Part shown: positions 55,148 to 63,808 of the stretch, in pieces
Position numbering within the stretch: position 1 is the first letter of the stretch
Layout of the letters: each line of letters starts with the position of its first letter
Assembly (NCBI RefSeq): GCF_006715765.1
Contig: NZ_VFNV01000001.1
Span: 558,001-622,000 of the forward strand
Direction of reading: 5' to 3'
Origin: Rarobacter incanus
GTDB taxonomy: Bacteria > Actinomycetota > Actinomycetes > Actinomycetales > Cellulomonadaceae
DNA length: 64,000 nt
Notes under the pieces: model-generated
Database searches by the model: none
Seen by the model: only the letters and a program-made list of their open reading frames with translations
What the model was told of the DNA's origin: nothing
Position numbers and translations under genes: made by a program

Positions 55148-56877
55148 CGCTCATCCGGCTCACAGGAAAGTACCTGCGCCCCCACTGGCACCTGCTCGCC
55201 GCGGTCATCGTCTTTCAGGCGATACAGACTCTCGCGTCGCTATACCTGCCAACCCTCACGGCCGACATCATCGACCGCGGCGTCGCCGTCGGAGACACCG
55301 GCTACGTGCTGCGCATGGGCGGCATCATGCTGATCTTCTCGGGCGTGCAGGTCGCCACCCAGGTGGCAGCGGTGTTCTTCGGCTCCATGGTGGCGATGCG
55401 TTTCGGACGAGATTCCCGCGCCGCGATCTTCAATCACGTCGGCGACTTCTCGGCGCGCGAGGTAGCGGCCTTCGGCACTCCGAGCCTGATCACGCGCACC
55501 ACCAACGACATCCAGCAGGTGCAGACGCTCGTGCAGATGAGCACCACGTTCCTGATCTCGGCGCCGATCATGGCGGTCGGCGGCGTGATCATGGCCCTCC
55601 GGCTCGACATGAAACTGTCGTGGATCATCGCGATAGCCGTGCCGGTCCTGCTGGTGGGTGTGTCGCTCGTCATCTCGCGCATGGTGCCGTTGTTCCAGCG
55701 TCAGCAGCGACTCGTCGACAGCGTCAACCGCATCCTGCGCGAGCAGCTCACGGGCATGCGCGTGCTGCGCGCGTTCGTGCGAGAGCCGTACGAGGAGAAT
55801 CGGTTCGACGAGACGAATCACGAACTCACGGACATCTCCACGCGTGCGGGACGCCTGTTCGCACTGATGTTCCCGTTCGTTCTGCTCACGCTCAACGTCT
55901 CAAGCGTGGCCGTGATCTGGTTCGGCGCATTCCGCGTCCGCGACGGCCTTGAGGTGGGAACGCTTTTCGCCTTCCTGTCCTACATCGTGCAGATCCTCAT
56001 GGCGGTGATGATGACGACGATGCTCACCGCCATCGTGCCGCGCGCCGCCGTGTCGGCCGAGCGCGTGACCGAGGTGCTGGACACGAACACCTCCGTCCCC
56101 GACACCGTCGGTGCCGCCATCTCCGCTCGCGGCCCCGCGACGCTGGCGTTCGACCATGTGACCTACCGGTACCCCGGCGCCCAGGATCCCGTCCTCGTGG
56201 ACGTGTCCTTCACCATCCCCGCGGGTTCCACGACGGCGATCATCGGCTCCACGGGCGCCGGCAAAACGACCATCGTCAATCTGATAGCGCGCCTCATGGA
56301 CGCCACGGACGGCAGCATCCGGGTCGATGGCGAGGACGTCCGCGCACTCGAGCCCGAGTCGCTGTGGGCGCGGATCGGGCTCATTCCGCAAAAGCCGCTG
56401 TTGTTCTCCGGCACCGTCCGCTCGAATCTGCAGTACGGGAATGCCTCGGCGAGCGACGACGAGATCTCCGCCGCGCTTGAGATCGCCCAAGCCGATGGAT
56501 TCGTAGCCGAGATGGACGGCGGTCTCGATGCCCCGATCAATCAGGGCGGTACCAACGTCTCGGGTGGCCAGCGTCAGCGCCTCGCCATCGCGCGGGCGCT
56601 GATCAAGCACCCGGACCTGTACGTGTTCGACGATTCCTTCTCGGCTCTCGACACGAGAACGGATGCCGCGCTGCGTGCGGCTCTCACCGAGCGCGTCCCG
56701 CACGTGACCAAGCTGATCGTGGCCCAGCGGGTCGCCACGATCACCGATGCCGACCAGATCATCGTGCTGGACGACGGCAGGATCCTCGCCATCGGAACGC
56801 ACGAGGAACTGCTGGCCACCTCGCAGACGTACGCCGAGATCGTCTCCTCTCAGCTTCAAGCATCGGAGGCCAGCTGA
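55144..56877 (+). CDS. ABC exporter half-transporter, degenerate-site subunit
   Basis: 577 residues. Six membrane helices (about 1-310) are followed by a nucleotide-binding domain. Walker A is IGSTGAGKTT (near 365-374) and the signature VSGGQRQR is canonical. The Walker B ends VFDDSFSALD with Asp497 where the catalytic Glu should be, and the switch loop reads VAQRVATI with Gln528 in place of His. These are hallmarks of the non-catalytic half of heterodimeric exporters of the TM287/288, BmrCD and EfrCD kind. The TTG start overlaps a possible leader peptide. Its stop overlaps the start of the partner gene (TGATG). Confidence 0.92.
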   Translation: MTLIRLTGKYLRPHWHLLAAVIVFQAIQTLASLYLPTLTADIIDRGVAVGDTGYVLRMGGIMLIFSGVQVATQVAAVFFGSMVAMRFGRDSRAAIFNHVGDFSAREVAAFGTPSLITRTTNDIQQVQTLVQMSTTFLISAPIMAVGGVIMALRLDMKLSWIIAIAVPVLLVGVSLVISRMVPLFQRQQRLVDSVNRILREQLTGMRVLRAFVREPYEENRFDETNHELTDISTRAGRLFALMFPFVLLTLNVSSVAVIWFGAFRVRDGLEVGTLFAFLSYIVQILMAVMMTTMLTAIVPRAAVSAERVTEVLDTNTSVPDTVGAAISARGPATLAFDHVTYRYPGAQDPVLVDVSFTIPAGSTTAIIGSTGAGKTTIVNLIARLMDATDGSIRVDGEDVRALEPESLWARIGLIPQKPLLFSGTVRSNLQYGNASASDDEISAALEIAQADGFVAEMDGGLDAPINQGGTNVSGGQRQRLAIARALIKHPDLYVFDDSFSALDTRTDAALRAALTERVPHVTKLIVAQRVATITDADQIIVLDDGRILAIGTHEELLATSQTYAEIVSSQLQASEAS

Positions 56878-58850
56878 TGGCGGAACAGAAATCCGGTGCC
56901 CCTCGCCACCCGCGCCCCGGCGGCGGACCCGGGCACGGCGGTGCGGCCCTGGCCATGCCCGTCGAGCGTTCGGCGAACTTCTGGCCGATCATCAAACGCC
57001 TGATCGGCCTCCTCCGCCCCGAACGGCTCGGAATGATCACCGTGCTGGGCTTCACGGTCCTGTCGGTGACGCTGTCCGTGATCGGGCCGCGCATACTGGG
57101 GGCTGGTACCGACCTCATCTTCTCGGGCGTCGTCTCCGCCCGGCTTCCCGCCGGGACGACGAAGGAACAAGTGGTCGACCAGCTCCGTGCCGCTGGCGAC
57201 ACGATGAAGGCGGACATGATCCAGGGCATGGATCTGGTCCCCGGCGCAGGTATCGACTTCGGCCAGTTGCGGAATGTGCTGCTCGGCGTGCTGGCGATCT
57301 ACGTCCTCGCATCGCTCTTCGGGTACCTGCAGGGCTACCTGCTGAACGGCGTGGTGCAGCGCACCATGTACCGGCTGCGACGGGACGTGGAAGCGACCCT
57401 CAACAAGGTGCCGCTGAGCTACACGGACCGGATGCAGCGCGGAGAACTGCTCAGCCGCGTGACGAACGACATCGACAACGTCGCGCAGTCACTTCAGCAG
57501 ACGCTCGCGCAATTGCTGACGAGCGTGCTGACCGTGGTGGGAATCGTGGTCATGATGGTGGTGACCTCTCCCCTGCTGACGATCATCGCGGTCGTGAGCA
57601 TCCCAATCATGCTCTTCGTGACGCGGGCGATAGCGAAGCGGTCCCAAAAGCACTTCATCGCGCAGTGGAAGCACACTGGGGAGCTCAACGCGCACGTCGA
57701 GGAGAACTACACTGGCCACTCGCTCGTGAAGGTGTTCGGTCACACCAAGACCTCGCGCAAGGAGTTCGCGGACCTCAACAGCGAGCTGTACGAGGCGAGT
57801 TTCAAGGCGCAGTTCATCTCCGGCATCATCATGCCCGCGATGATGTTCGTCGGGAACCTGGTCTACGTCGCGATCGCCGTGGTCGGCGGCATCCAGGTGG
57901 CAGGCGGCCACATGTCCCTGGGACGAGTGCAGGCCTTCATCCAGTACTCCCGCCAGTTCACGCAGCCGCTCAGCCAGATCGGCGCGATGATGAACCTGCT
58001 CCAGTCCGGCGTCGCCTCCGCCGAGCGCGTGTTCGAGGTCCTCGATGCCGAACCTCAGCGCCCAGATCCCGTGAACCCCGAGACAGCCGCGGGCACTCAC
58101 GGCCATCTCGTGTTCGATCACGTGAAGTTCAGCTACACCCCGGATGAACCGCTCATCGAAGACCTGTCGTTCGAGGCCAAGCCCGGTCAGACCATCGCGA
58201 TCGTCGGTCCAACGGGGGCCGGCAAGACGACACTCGTGAACCTCATCATGCGGTTCTACGAGCTGGACGGCGGCCGGATCACGCTCGACGACGTGGACAT
58301 CTCGAAGATGACGCGCGCAGACCTGCGATCGCGCACCGGCATGGTGCTGCAGGACACATGGCTGTTCGCCGGAACGATCCGCGACAACATCGCGTACGGT
58401 CGCATCGACGCCACGGACGAGGAGATCATCGACGCCGCGCGCGCCACCTATGTCGATCGCTTCGTGCGCTCGCTGCCCGACGGCTACGACACCGTGCTGA
58501 ACGACGAGGCCACGAACATATCGATCGGTCAGAAGCAGCTCATCACGATCGCTCGCGCGTACCTGGCTCGTCCGAGCATCCTGATTCTGGACGAGGCCAC
58601 CTCGAGCGTGGACACGCGCACGGAAGTGCTCGTCCAAAAGGCGATGAACGCGCTCCGCGCGGACCGCACGAGCTTCGTGATCGCCCACCGGCTCTCCACG
58701 ATCCGCGACGCGGACCTGATTCTCGTGATGAACCGCGGCGCCATCGTCGAACAGGGCACCCACGCAGAACTGATTGCACTCGGCGGCGCCTACGCCGACC
58801 TGTACGAGGCGCAGTTCGCCGCGCCTGCCACAGACGAGGTCACCGGGTAA
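56877..58850 (+). CDS. ABC exporter half-transporter, catalytic-site subunit
   Basis: 657 residues. A long N-terminal tail and an insert after the first helix (extracellular, about 80-120) are typical of the larger partner. The nucleotide-binding domain has Walker A VGPTGAGKTT, full Walker B ILILDEATSSVD with the catalytic Glu, and switch IAHRLSTI with His. Its signature is ISIGQKQL (Ser549) rather than SGGQ. Paired with the upstream subunit this gives one competent site (its own Walker motifs with the partner's SGGQ) and one degenerate site. Multidrug or lipid export is inferred. Confidence 0.92.
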   Translation: MAEQKSGAPRHPRPGGGPGHGGAALAMPVERSANFWPIIKRLIGLLRPERLGMITVLGFTVLSVTLSVIGPRILGAGTDLIFSGVVSARLPAGTTKEQVVDQLRAAGDTMKADMIQGMDLVPGAGIDFGQLRNVLLGVLAIYVLASLFGYLQGYLLNGVVQRTMYRLRRDVEATLNKVPLSYTDRMQRGELLSRVTNDIDNVAQSLQQTLAQLLTSVLTVVGIVVMMVVTSPLLTIIAVVSIPIMLFVTRAIAKRSQKHFIAQWKHTGELNAHVEENYTGHSLVKVFGHTKTSRKEFADLNSELYEASFKAQFISGIIMPAMMFVGNLVYVAIAVVGGIQVAGGHMSLGRVQAFIQYSRQFTQPLSQIGAMMNLLQSGVASAERVFEVLDAEPQRPDPVNPETAAGTHGHLVFDHVKFSYTPDEPLIEDLSFEAKPGQTIAIVGPTGAGKTTLVNLIMRFYELDGGRITLDDVDISKMTRADLRSRTGMVLQDTWLFAGTIRDNIAYGRIDATDEEIIDAARATYVDRFVRSLPDGYDTVLNDEATNISIGQKQLITIARAYLARPSILILDEATSSVDTRTEVLVQKAMNALRADRTSFVIAHRLSTIRDADLILVMNRGAIVEQGTHAELIALGGAYADLYEAQFAAPATDEVTG

Positions 58851-59062
58851 TACGCTTCTGCGCGTTTCAGACAGCCGCTCCGACCAGAGCAAGAAGCCCA
58901 GCCCTCCACGCAATGCCGCAAACACCCGTTACGGTTCCAGAACACCCGCTATAAAGGGTGTCGCAGAACCCCAACCGGTGTCCATCGGGGGACGGGGATG
59001 CGAGGTGTGGGCGTGAGGTGGGGACGCGTGCTGTGGCCGCGAGCGGCAAGCCCACGACAGTG

Positions 59063-59377
59063 CTAGTGCGCGAGTTTGAGGCCGACGACGCAGCCGACGA
59101 TGCCCGCGACCAGCAGGATACGCACGACCGAGATGGCCTCGGCACCCGAGATCATCGAGTAGGCGGCAGTCAGCGTGGCACCGATGCCGACCCACACCGC
59201 ATACGCGGTTGAGGTCGGCAGGTCGCGCATCGCGATGGCGAGCCCGAACATAGACGCCGCCAGCGCGATGAAGAAGGTGATGGTCGGGCCGAGTTTGCTC
59301 AGGCCGTCGCTACGGCCGAGGGCGAGTGCCCATACGGATTCGAGCACTCCAGAGACAATGAGAATGAGCCAGGACAT
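59063..59377 (-). CDS. gdx: Small multidrug resistance protein, guanidinium exporter (Gdx/SugE)
   Basis: 104 residues with four helices. MSWLILIVSGVLESVWALAL carries the essential membrane Glu in helix 1 in the Gdx-type context, and the conserved LPTSTAYAVWVGIGATLTA region follows, matching SugE/Gdx rather than EmrE. Gdx proteins exchange guanidinium for protons as dual-topology dimers. The assignment is reinforced by the guanidine-III riboswitch directly upstream. AAGGAG (59384-59389) is 6 bases before the ATG. No guanidine carboxylase genes are nearby. The 212-base gap from the ABC genes (58851-59062) holds only a weak ACACCC/GGGTGT hairpin. Confidence 0.92.
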   Translation of the reverse strand: MSWLILIVSGVLESVWALALGRSDGLSKLGPTITFFIALAASMFGLAIAMRDLPTSTAYAVWVGIGATLTAAYSMISGAEAISVVRILLVAGIVGCVVGLKLAH

Positions 59378-59390
59378 GACAACTCCTTGA

Positions 59391-59432
59391 GGGTCGTCTT
59401 GTCGCTGGCCGGGTACGACACCGCTCGTCCGG
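59391..59432 (-). promoter_or_regulatory. Guanidine-III (ykkC-III) riboswitch
   Basis: On the minus strand from 59432 the sequence reads CCGGACGAG, then CGGTGTCGTACCCGG, CCAGC and GACAAGACGACCC. It follows the short ykkC-III class almost base for base as I remember the Thermobifida example. The pairings are CCGG with CCGG (P1), and GTCGT with ACGAC (plus GG with CC after one mismatch) for the second helix of the pseudoknot. It ends 2 bases before the AAGGAG of gdx, so ligand binding could expose or hide the ribosome site. Its location before a Gdx exporter makes the call secure. Confidence 0.9.
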
Positions 59433-59500
59433 GAGATCACTTCCGATCTCTTCATCAGGCTAGCACGCGGGAAATTCAACCGCCGCCTACCATGGTCGCT

Positions 59501-60316
59501 ATGACGAACTACCCGCCGCCGCAGTACGGCACTCCACCGCCATTCGCTGGACCGCAAGCGCCCCCGAAGACGGCCACCGGCGCCGGAAAGGTCCTGACAT
59601 TCATAGGCATCGCGCTCACGCTCGTGTGCATCGGCCTCATTGCGGTCATCATGGTGAACGTCACGGGGATGCCCAAGGAGATTCGCTCGGGCGCCGTCGC
59701 GGACTACGACAACGGCTACACGGCCAATGGTCTGCGCTCAGGGCGCACCTACGTCGTCTTCCCCTCCGTGTCGTCCTCGACCAGTTACGAGCGTGGCGGA
59801 GGTGAGAGCAGTTGGTCCAGTTACAACGCGTCGAACCTCGGCATCATCCTCGTGGATTCATCGTCCGACGCTGAACTCCCCGTCGCGAAGGCCGACTTCG
59901 CCACACTGGGCGGGATCATACAGGAGGTCCTGACCCCGCTCGGACAGTTCACGGCGTCCAGTGACGGCCGCGTTGACGTGTATTTCGAGTCATCGATCGA
60001 TCCTCCCGCTGGCTTCGAACTCGCGTTTGTCGATCAGAGCACCGTCGACGGCATAGCCGCCAAGGCACGCACGGCCTTCATCGCCCTCATCGGAACAATC
60101 GTCGTGGGTTTCTTCGCCAGCATCTTCCTGATCTGGGGAATCATCCTGTGGGCCGTGCGCGCATCCCGCAAGCGCAAACTGGAACAGCAGGCTCGGATGT
60201 GGGGCGATGGGCCGCCGCCGGCCGGAAACTGGGTCGGACCGCAACCTCCCCAAGAAGGAACATGGGGCGGGGCGCCACCACCCGCAGAGCCTCAACCGCA
60301 GCCCTACAACGAATAG
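59501..60316 (+). CDS. Two-helix membrane protein with proline-rich ends, unknown function
   Basis: 271 residues starting MTNYPPPQYGTPPPFAGPQA. Helix 1 (VLTFIGIALTLVCIGLIAVIM) is followed by an extracytoplasmic Ser/Tyr-rich domain (about 60-180), helix 2 (FIALIGTIVVGFFASIFLIW), a basic stretch (RASRKRK) and a Pro/Gly-rich tail. It resembles loosely described actinobacterial membrane proteins with polyproline ends; no function is assigned. TACCAT lies 7 bases before this ATG, so it is favoured over the ATG three codons upstream. Divergent from gdx. Confidence 0.68.
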   Translation: MTNYPPPQYGTPPPFAGPQAPPKTATGAGKVLTFIGIALTLVCIGLIAVIMVNVTGMPKEIRSGAVADYDNGYTANGLRSGRTYVVFPSVSSSTSYERGGGESSWSSYNASNLGIILVDSSSDAELPVAKADFATLGGIIQEVLTPLGQFTASSDGRVDVYFESSIDPPAGFELAFVDQSTVDGIAAKARTAFIALIGTIVVGFFASIFLIWGIILWAVRASRKRKLEQQARMWGDGPPPAGNWVGPQPPQEGTWGGAPPPAEPQPQPYNE

Positions 60317-60351
60317 CCCACTGCCGCGGGGTGCGCGTGTGCTCTCGAACC

Positions 60352-60888
60352 CTAGTCCCGGGCCACCCCGAGTTCCCGGACCCGGCCGTCCCAGCCACTG
60401 GCAAGATCGTCGATGAGGTCAGGCAATTCGGCGGGAAAGTACTCAAGCCCTTGAGCGCGCAACTCGGCGCCACTCCACCAGGCGAGTTCATCGAGTACGT
60501 CGCGCTCGGCTTCCGTCCAGCCGGAATTATCCAACGCCGCAAGGGCGTCGTTGTCGAGCCACACGGCGAAGATCAGTTCGTGCTGGCGACATGTCTCGCG
60601 AAAGAAATCGAAGATTCCGGTCCTGCTCACGATCGGGCCGATGAGCGCATCGAGATTGAGGACGATGCCCGTCTCCTCGCGGACCTCGCGCACAGCAGCG
60701 GCGCGAGCATCTTCGCCGGGTTCGATCCCGCCGCCGACCGTGAACCACCACGATCGTTCGGGCTGGTCGGTGTCGTGGCCGCGAACAAGAAGAGCGCGCC
60801 CCCGAAGGTCCATGAGCACGACGCGAGCAGCCTCGCGTTCGCGCACACCGTCGGGGGCGACGCTCCAGGAATCTAGTGGGTGGGTCAC
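60352..60888 (-). CDS. NUDIX hydrolase
   Basis: 178 residues with a complete NUDIX box, [20 protein letters not shown] followed by ETGI (the Gx5Ex7REUxEExGU pattern), about residues 52-74. It probably hydrolyses a nucleoside-diphosphate-linked compound; the substrate is unknown. The GTG at 60888 overlaps the pdxS stop by 4 bases (GTGA), so the two are translationally coupled. A TTG one codon earlier is the alternative. It occupies the position where pdxT usually follows pdxS. Confidence 0.88.
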   Translation of the reverse strand: MTHPLDSWSVAPDGVREREAARVVLMDLRGRALLVRGHDTDQPERSWWFTVGGGIEPGEDARAAAVREVREETGIVLNLDALIGPIVSRTGIFDFFRETCRQHELIFAVWLDNDALAALDNSGWTEAERDVLDELAWWSGAELRAQGLEYFPAELPDLIDDLASGWDGRVRELGVARD

Positions 60889-61793
60889 CAACCGCGCTCG
60901 GCGAGCCGGTGCGGCACCGGAATGTCGTCAACGTTGATGCCGACCATGGCCTCACCAAGTCCGCGCGACACGTCCGCGATGACCTGCGGGTCGTCGAAGC
61001 AGGTTGTCGCCTTGACGATGGCGGCCGCGCGCTCGGCGGGGTTGCCGGACTTGAAGATGCCCGATCCGACAAAGACGCCCTCGGCCCCAAGTTGCATCAT
61101 CATCGCGGCATCGGCTGGGGTCGCGATCCCGCCGGCGGTGAAGAGCACAACGGGCAGCTTGCCGGTGGTCGCGATCTCCTTGACCAGTTCGTAGGGGGCC
61201 TGGAGTTCCTTGGCAGCGACGTACAGTTCGTCCTCGGGAAGCGAGGTGAGGCGCCGGATCTCGTCGCGAATCTGGCGCATGTGGGTGGTGGCATTGGACA
61301 CGTCGCCAGTCCCGGCCTCCCCCTTGGAGCGGATCATCGCCGCCCCCTCGGTGATGCGACGCAGCGCCTCGCCGAGGTTGGTCGCACCGCACACGAACGG
61401 AACGGTGAAGTTCCACTTGTCAATGTGGTTCGCGTAGTCCGCCGGAGTCAAAACCTCCGACTCGTCAATGTAGTCAACGCCAAGCGCTTGCAGCACCTGC
61501 GCCTCGACAAAGTGACCGATGCGCGCCTTCGCCATGACGGGGATCGAGACGGCGTCGATGATGCCCTGGATCATGTCGGGGTCGCTCATGCGGGCAACAC
61601 CACCCTGCGCGCGGATATCGGCGGGCACGCGTTCTAGGGCCATAACGGCCACGGCACCTGCGTCTTCGGCGATCTTCGCCTGATCGGGCGTGACGACATC
61701 CATGATGACGCCGCCCTTGAGCATTTCCGCCATGCCCCGCTTCACGCGCGAGGTGCCGATCTCGACAACCGCCGATTCGTTGGTAACCGTCAC
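60885..61793 (-). CDS. pdxS: Pyridoxal 5'-phosphate synthase subunit PdxS
   Basis: 302 residues. A (beta/alpha)8 enzyme that builds PLP from ribose 5-phosphate, glyceraldehyde 3-phosphate and ammonia. Seen: [20 protein letters not shown] (with the Asp and catalytic Lys region), [40 protein letters not shown] (second Lys region), the phosphate-binding [14 protein letters not shown] and [14 protein letters not shown]. The GTG at 61793 has GAGGA just upstream. The glutaminase PdxT is not encoded next to it. Confidence 0.95.
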   Translation of the reverse strand: MTVTNESAVVEIGTSRVKRGMAEMLKGGVIMDVVTPDQAKIAEDAGAVAVMALERVPADIRAQGGVARMSDPDMIQGIIDAVSIPVMAKARIGHFVEAQVLQALGVDYIDESEVLTPADYANHIDKWNFTVPFVCGATNLGEALRRITEGAAMIRSKGEAGTGDVSNATTHMRQIRDEIRRLTSLPEDELYVAAKELQAPYELVKEIATTGKLPVVLFTAGGIATPADAAMMMQLGAEGVFVGSGIFKSGNPAERAAAIVKATTCFDDPQVIADVSRGLGEAMVGINVDDIPVPHRLAERGW

Positions 61794-61889
61794 TAGATCC
61801 TCATTTCACGATGATGTTCATTAGCCTCGGGTGCGCGGCACCCACGGTCACACATTCTACGCTGAACCGGCCAAGCATCCGCAGCGTGC

Positions 61890-62567
61890 TCACACCGTGG
61901 AGGCGCCGTCCGGCGACCGCAGGTTCTTGGGCCACGCATCGTCCAAATCGACGGACTGCGGAAGGGGGGCATGCCCCGCAAGGTGCAACGCGCGCACCAC
62001 CAAACGCGCCCGCACCTGCTGCACCTGGGCGACCGATTCGTTATGGAACCGGCGAGCCAACTGGCTGCGGTACCAATAAGATGCGAGCGATTGCAGATCC
62101 CCCGAACTGTCGGGGCACCGGTCAAGGGCTGCGACCTCGCCCGCATCGCTCAGCGCCTCGCGCAGCGTCAACGACAGGTCGCTTTCCGCCTCGATGCGGC
62201 GTTGCGTGAAGCCGGTTTCCTCAAGGCCGGTCGCAACGGCTTCCCGCGATGGACCGTCGCCCGGGTGCGCGAGCCGTTGCGGGATATCCGGTCCCAGTTG
62301 ATCGGGATCGATGGTGCCGCTTGAGGAAATCACCTCATCGGTGCATTCAAGGACGAGTACCGCCGTCACCGGATCAAAGTATCCGGCATGCGCCATGCGC
62401 GCGGCGCTGAGCGCCCGGCGCACCAGTTGCGCATCGAGTGCCATGCGCGAAGCCAGCACCTTGCGGTGCAGGCGGTCCAACCGCCGCGCGTACCGGCTCG
62501 CGCTGAGGCCCAGAATCAGCAGGACGATCAAGACTGCGAGCGTTATCTCGGCCCATCCCGCGTTCAT
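61890..62567 (-). CDS. Single-pass membrane-anchored conserved protein
   Basis: 225 residues. N-terminal helix ITLAVLIVLLILGLSASRYA is followed by a cytosolic helical domain (RRLDRLHRKVLASRMALDAQ; SYWYRSQLARRFHNESVAQV) that in outline resembles LemA-like folds, though I would not assign that family. Its ATG overlaps the pimA stop by 4 bases, so it is part of the PIM operon. The same position between pimA and pdxS is filled by such proteins in related actinobacteria. Confidence 0.72.
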   Translation of the reverse strand: MNAGWAEITLAVLIVLLILGLSASRYARRLDRLHRKVLASRMALDAQLVRRALSAARMAHAGYFDPVTAVLVLECTDEVISSSGTIDPDQLGPDIPQRLAHPGDGPSREAVATGLEETGFTQRRIEAESDLSLTLREALSDAGEVAALDRCPDSSGDLQSLASYWYRSQLARRFHNESVAQVQQVRARLVVRALHLAGHAPLPQSVDLDDAWPKNLRSPDGASTV

Positions 62568-63808
62568 CCGTTTTCCCCTTCGGGCTGCGCGCCGCGCAGA
62601 TCACCGCGTCTGCGGACAAGTCCGACGCGCGCCGCCGGATCCTCCTTCACGGCTCCCAGTGCGGCGGCTCCCACCAACACGGTTTCGTAGACGTTGAGGA
62701 TCTGCCCGGCGACCTGTGACCAGTCAAAACGTTGCGCGAACCGTGCGCCCAGCGCGGCGCGCGCCGCGCGCTCCCCCGGCTCGCGCAGCCACCTCACCAG
62801 CGTCCGCGCGAGCGCCTGCGAGTCCCCGTTGGGGAAAAGCACGCCAGCGGAGCCCTCGTCCAAAACCCGTTCGAACGCGGGGAGATCGCTCGCGACCACA
62901 AGGGTCTGCGCGCTCATCGCCTCGACAAGCACGATCCCGAAGCTCTCGCCGCCGGTCTGCGGGGCGACGTATGCGTCAACCGACCGCAGCAGGCTCGCCT
63001 TCTCGCTGTCGCTGACACCGCCCAGGAATTCGACGTGATCGGTCAGCGGTCCCAGCGCCGCGCGGGCAGCCTTCTCTCCCTCGTCTCCGCGCCCGGCTAT
63101 CAAGAACCGCACGCCCGGTATCTGTTCGACGACGCTGCCGATCGCCTCGGTCAGGACGGGAAGCCCCTTGCGCGGTTCGTCCAAGCGTCCCAGGAACGCG
63201 ACGGTGGGGCGGGTCGGGGTCCCGCTCCAGGCGGGATTGGGTTTCGCGGTGCGGAAATCGTCGACAAAGACTCCGTTGGGGATGACGATGGCGTCACCGC
63301 CCAGGTGATCGATGAGGGTGCGCCGCGCGTCTTCCGATACGGCGATGCGGGCGTCGATCTTCTCGAGCGCCGGGCGGACCCACGGCGACGCCACCTCCAG
63401 GGCACGCGATCGCGCCAGCGACGTGTGGAAGGTTGCGGTGATCGGCCCCTGGGCGATCCACAGCGCCAGCATCGACAACGATGGCGTCGCCGGCTCGTGC
63501 AGGTGCAGGATGTCGAAGTTCCCTTCGCGCAACCACCTGCGCACGCGCATCGCGGCCCTGGGGCCGAATGCCAACCGCGCCACCGACCCGTTGTACCGCA
63601 CCGCGAAGGCGCCCCCGGCGCTTTCGACGTGCGCGGGAAGTTCCGTGTCGTCCTCGGCGGGTGCTAGCACCGACGCGTAGTGGCCCTCATCCGTGAGCGC
63701 CTTGGCGAGGTCGCGGACGTGGAATTGGACCCCACCAGGCGCGTCGAACGAGTAGGGGCACACGATGCCGATCCGCAGCTGCCTCCCCGGCCCCGATTCG
63801 CTCATCAT
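62564..63808 (-). CDS. pimA: Phosphatidylinositol alpha-mannosyltransferase PimA
   Basis: A 414-residue GT4-family, GT-B fold enzyme that transfers the first mannose from GDP-mannose to phosphatidylinositol on the cytosolic face. Seen: RIGIVCPYSFDAPGGVQFHV (Gly-rich N-terminal loop), LHLHEPATPSLSMLAL, TFHTSLARS (catalytic-His region), AFLGRLDEPRKGLPVL and YVAPQTGGESFGIVLVEAMS (the EX7E motif). The ATG at 63808 overlaps the preceding acyltransferase stop (ATGA). Ends overlapping the next gene. Confidence 0.93.
   Translation of the reverse strand: MMSESGPGRQLRIGIVCPYSFDAPGGVQFHVRDLAKALTDEGHYASVLAPAEDDTELPAHVESAGGAFAVRYNGSVARLAFGPRAAMRVRRWLREGNFDILHLHEPATPSLSMLALWIAQGPITATFHTSLARSRALEVASPWVRPALEKIDARIAVSEDARRTLIDHLGGDAIVIPNGVFVDDFRTAKPNPAWSGTPTRPTVAFLGRLDEPRKGLPVLTEAIGSVVEQIPGVRFLIAGRGDEGEKAARAALGPLTDHVEFLGGVSDSEKASLLRSVDAYVAPQTGGESFGIVLVEAMSAQTLVVASDLPAFERVLDEGSAGVLFPNGDSQALARTLVRWLREPGERAARAALGARFAQRFDWSQVAGQILNVYETVLVGAAALGAVKEDPAARVGLVRRRGDLRGAQPEGENG

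Noticed and set aside
58931-58961. Terminator between the ABC genes and gdx (ACACCC ... GGGTGT hairpin)
   Set aside because: The stem is only 6 bases with no T-run; too weak to list as a terminator.
48851-60353. Possible attachment-site repeat: CTCGAACCCT occurs just after tRNA-Val (48851-48860) and near the end of the island (60344-60353)
   Set aside because: Only 10 bases match, it is not part of the tRNA itself, and such T-arm-like strings are common. It does not support a clean integrase boundary.
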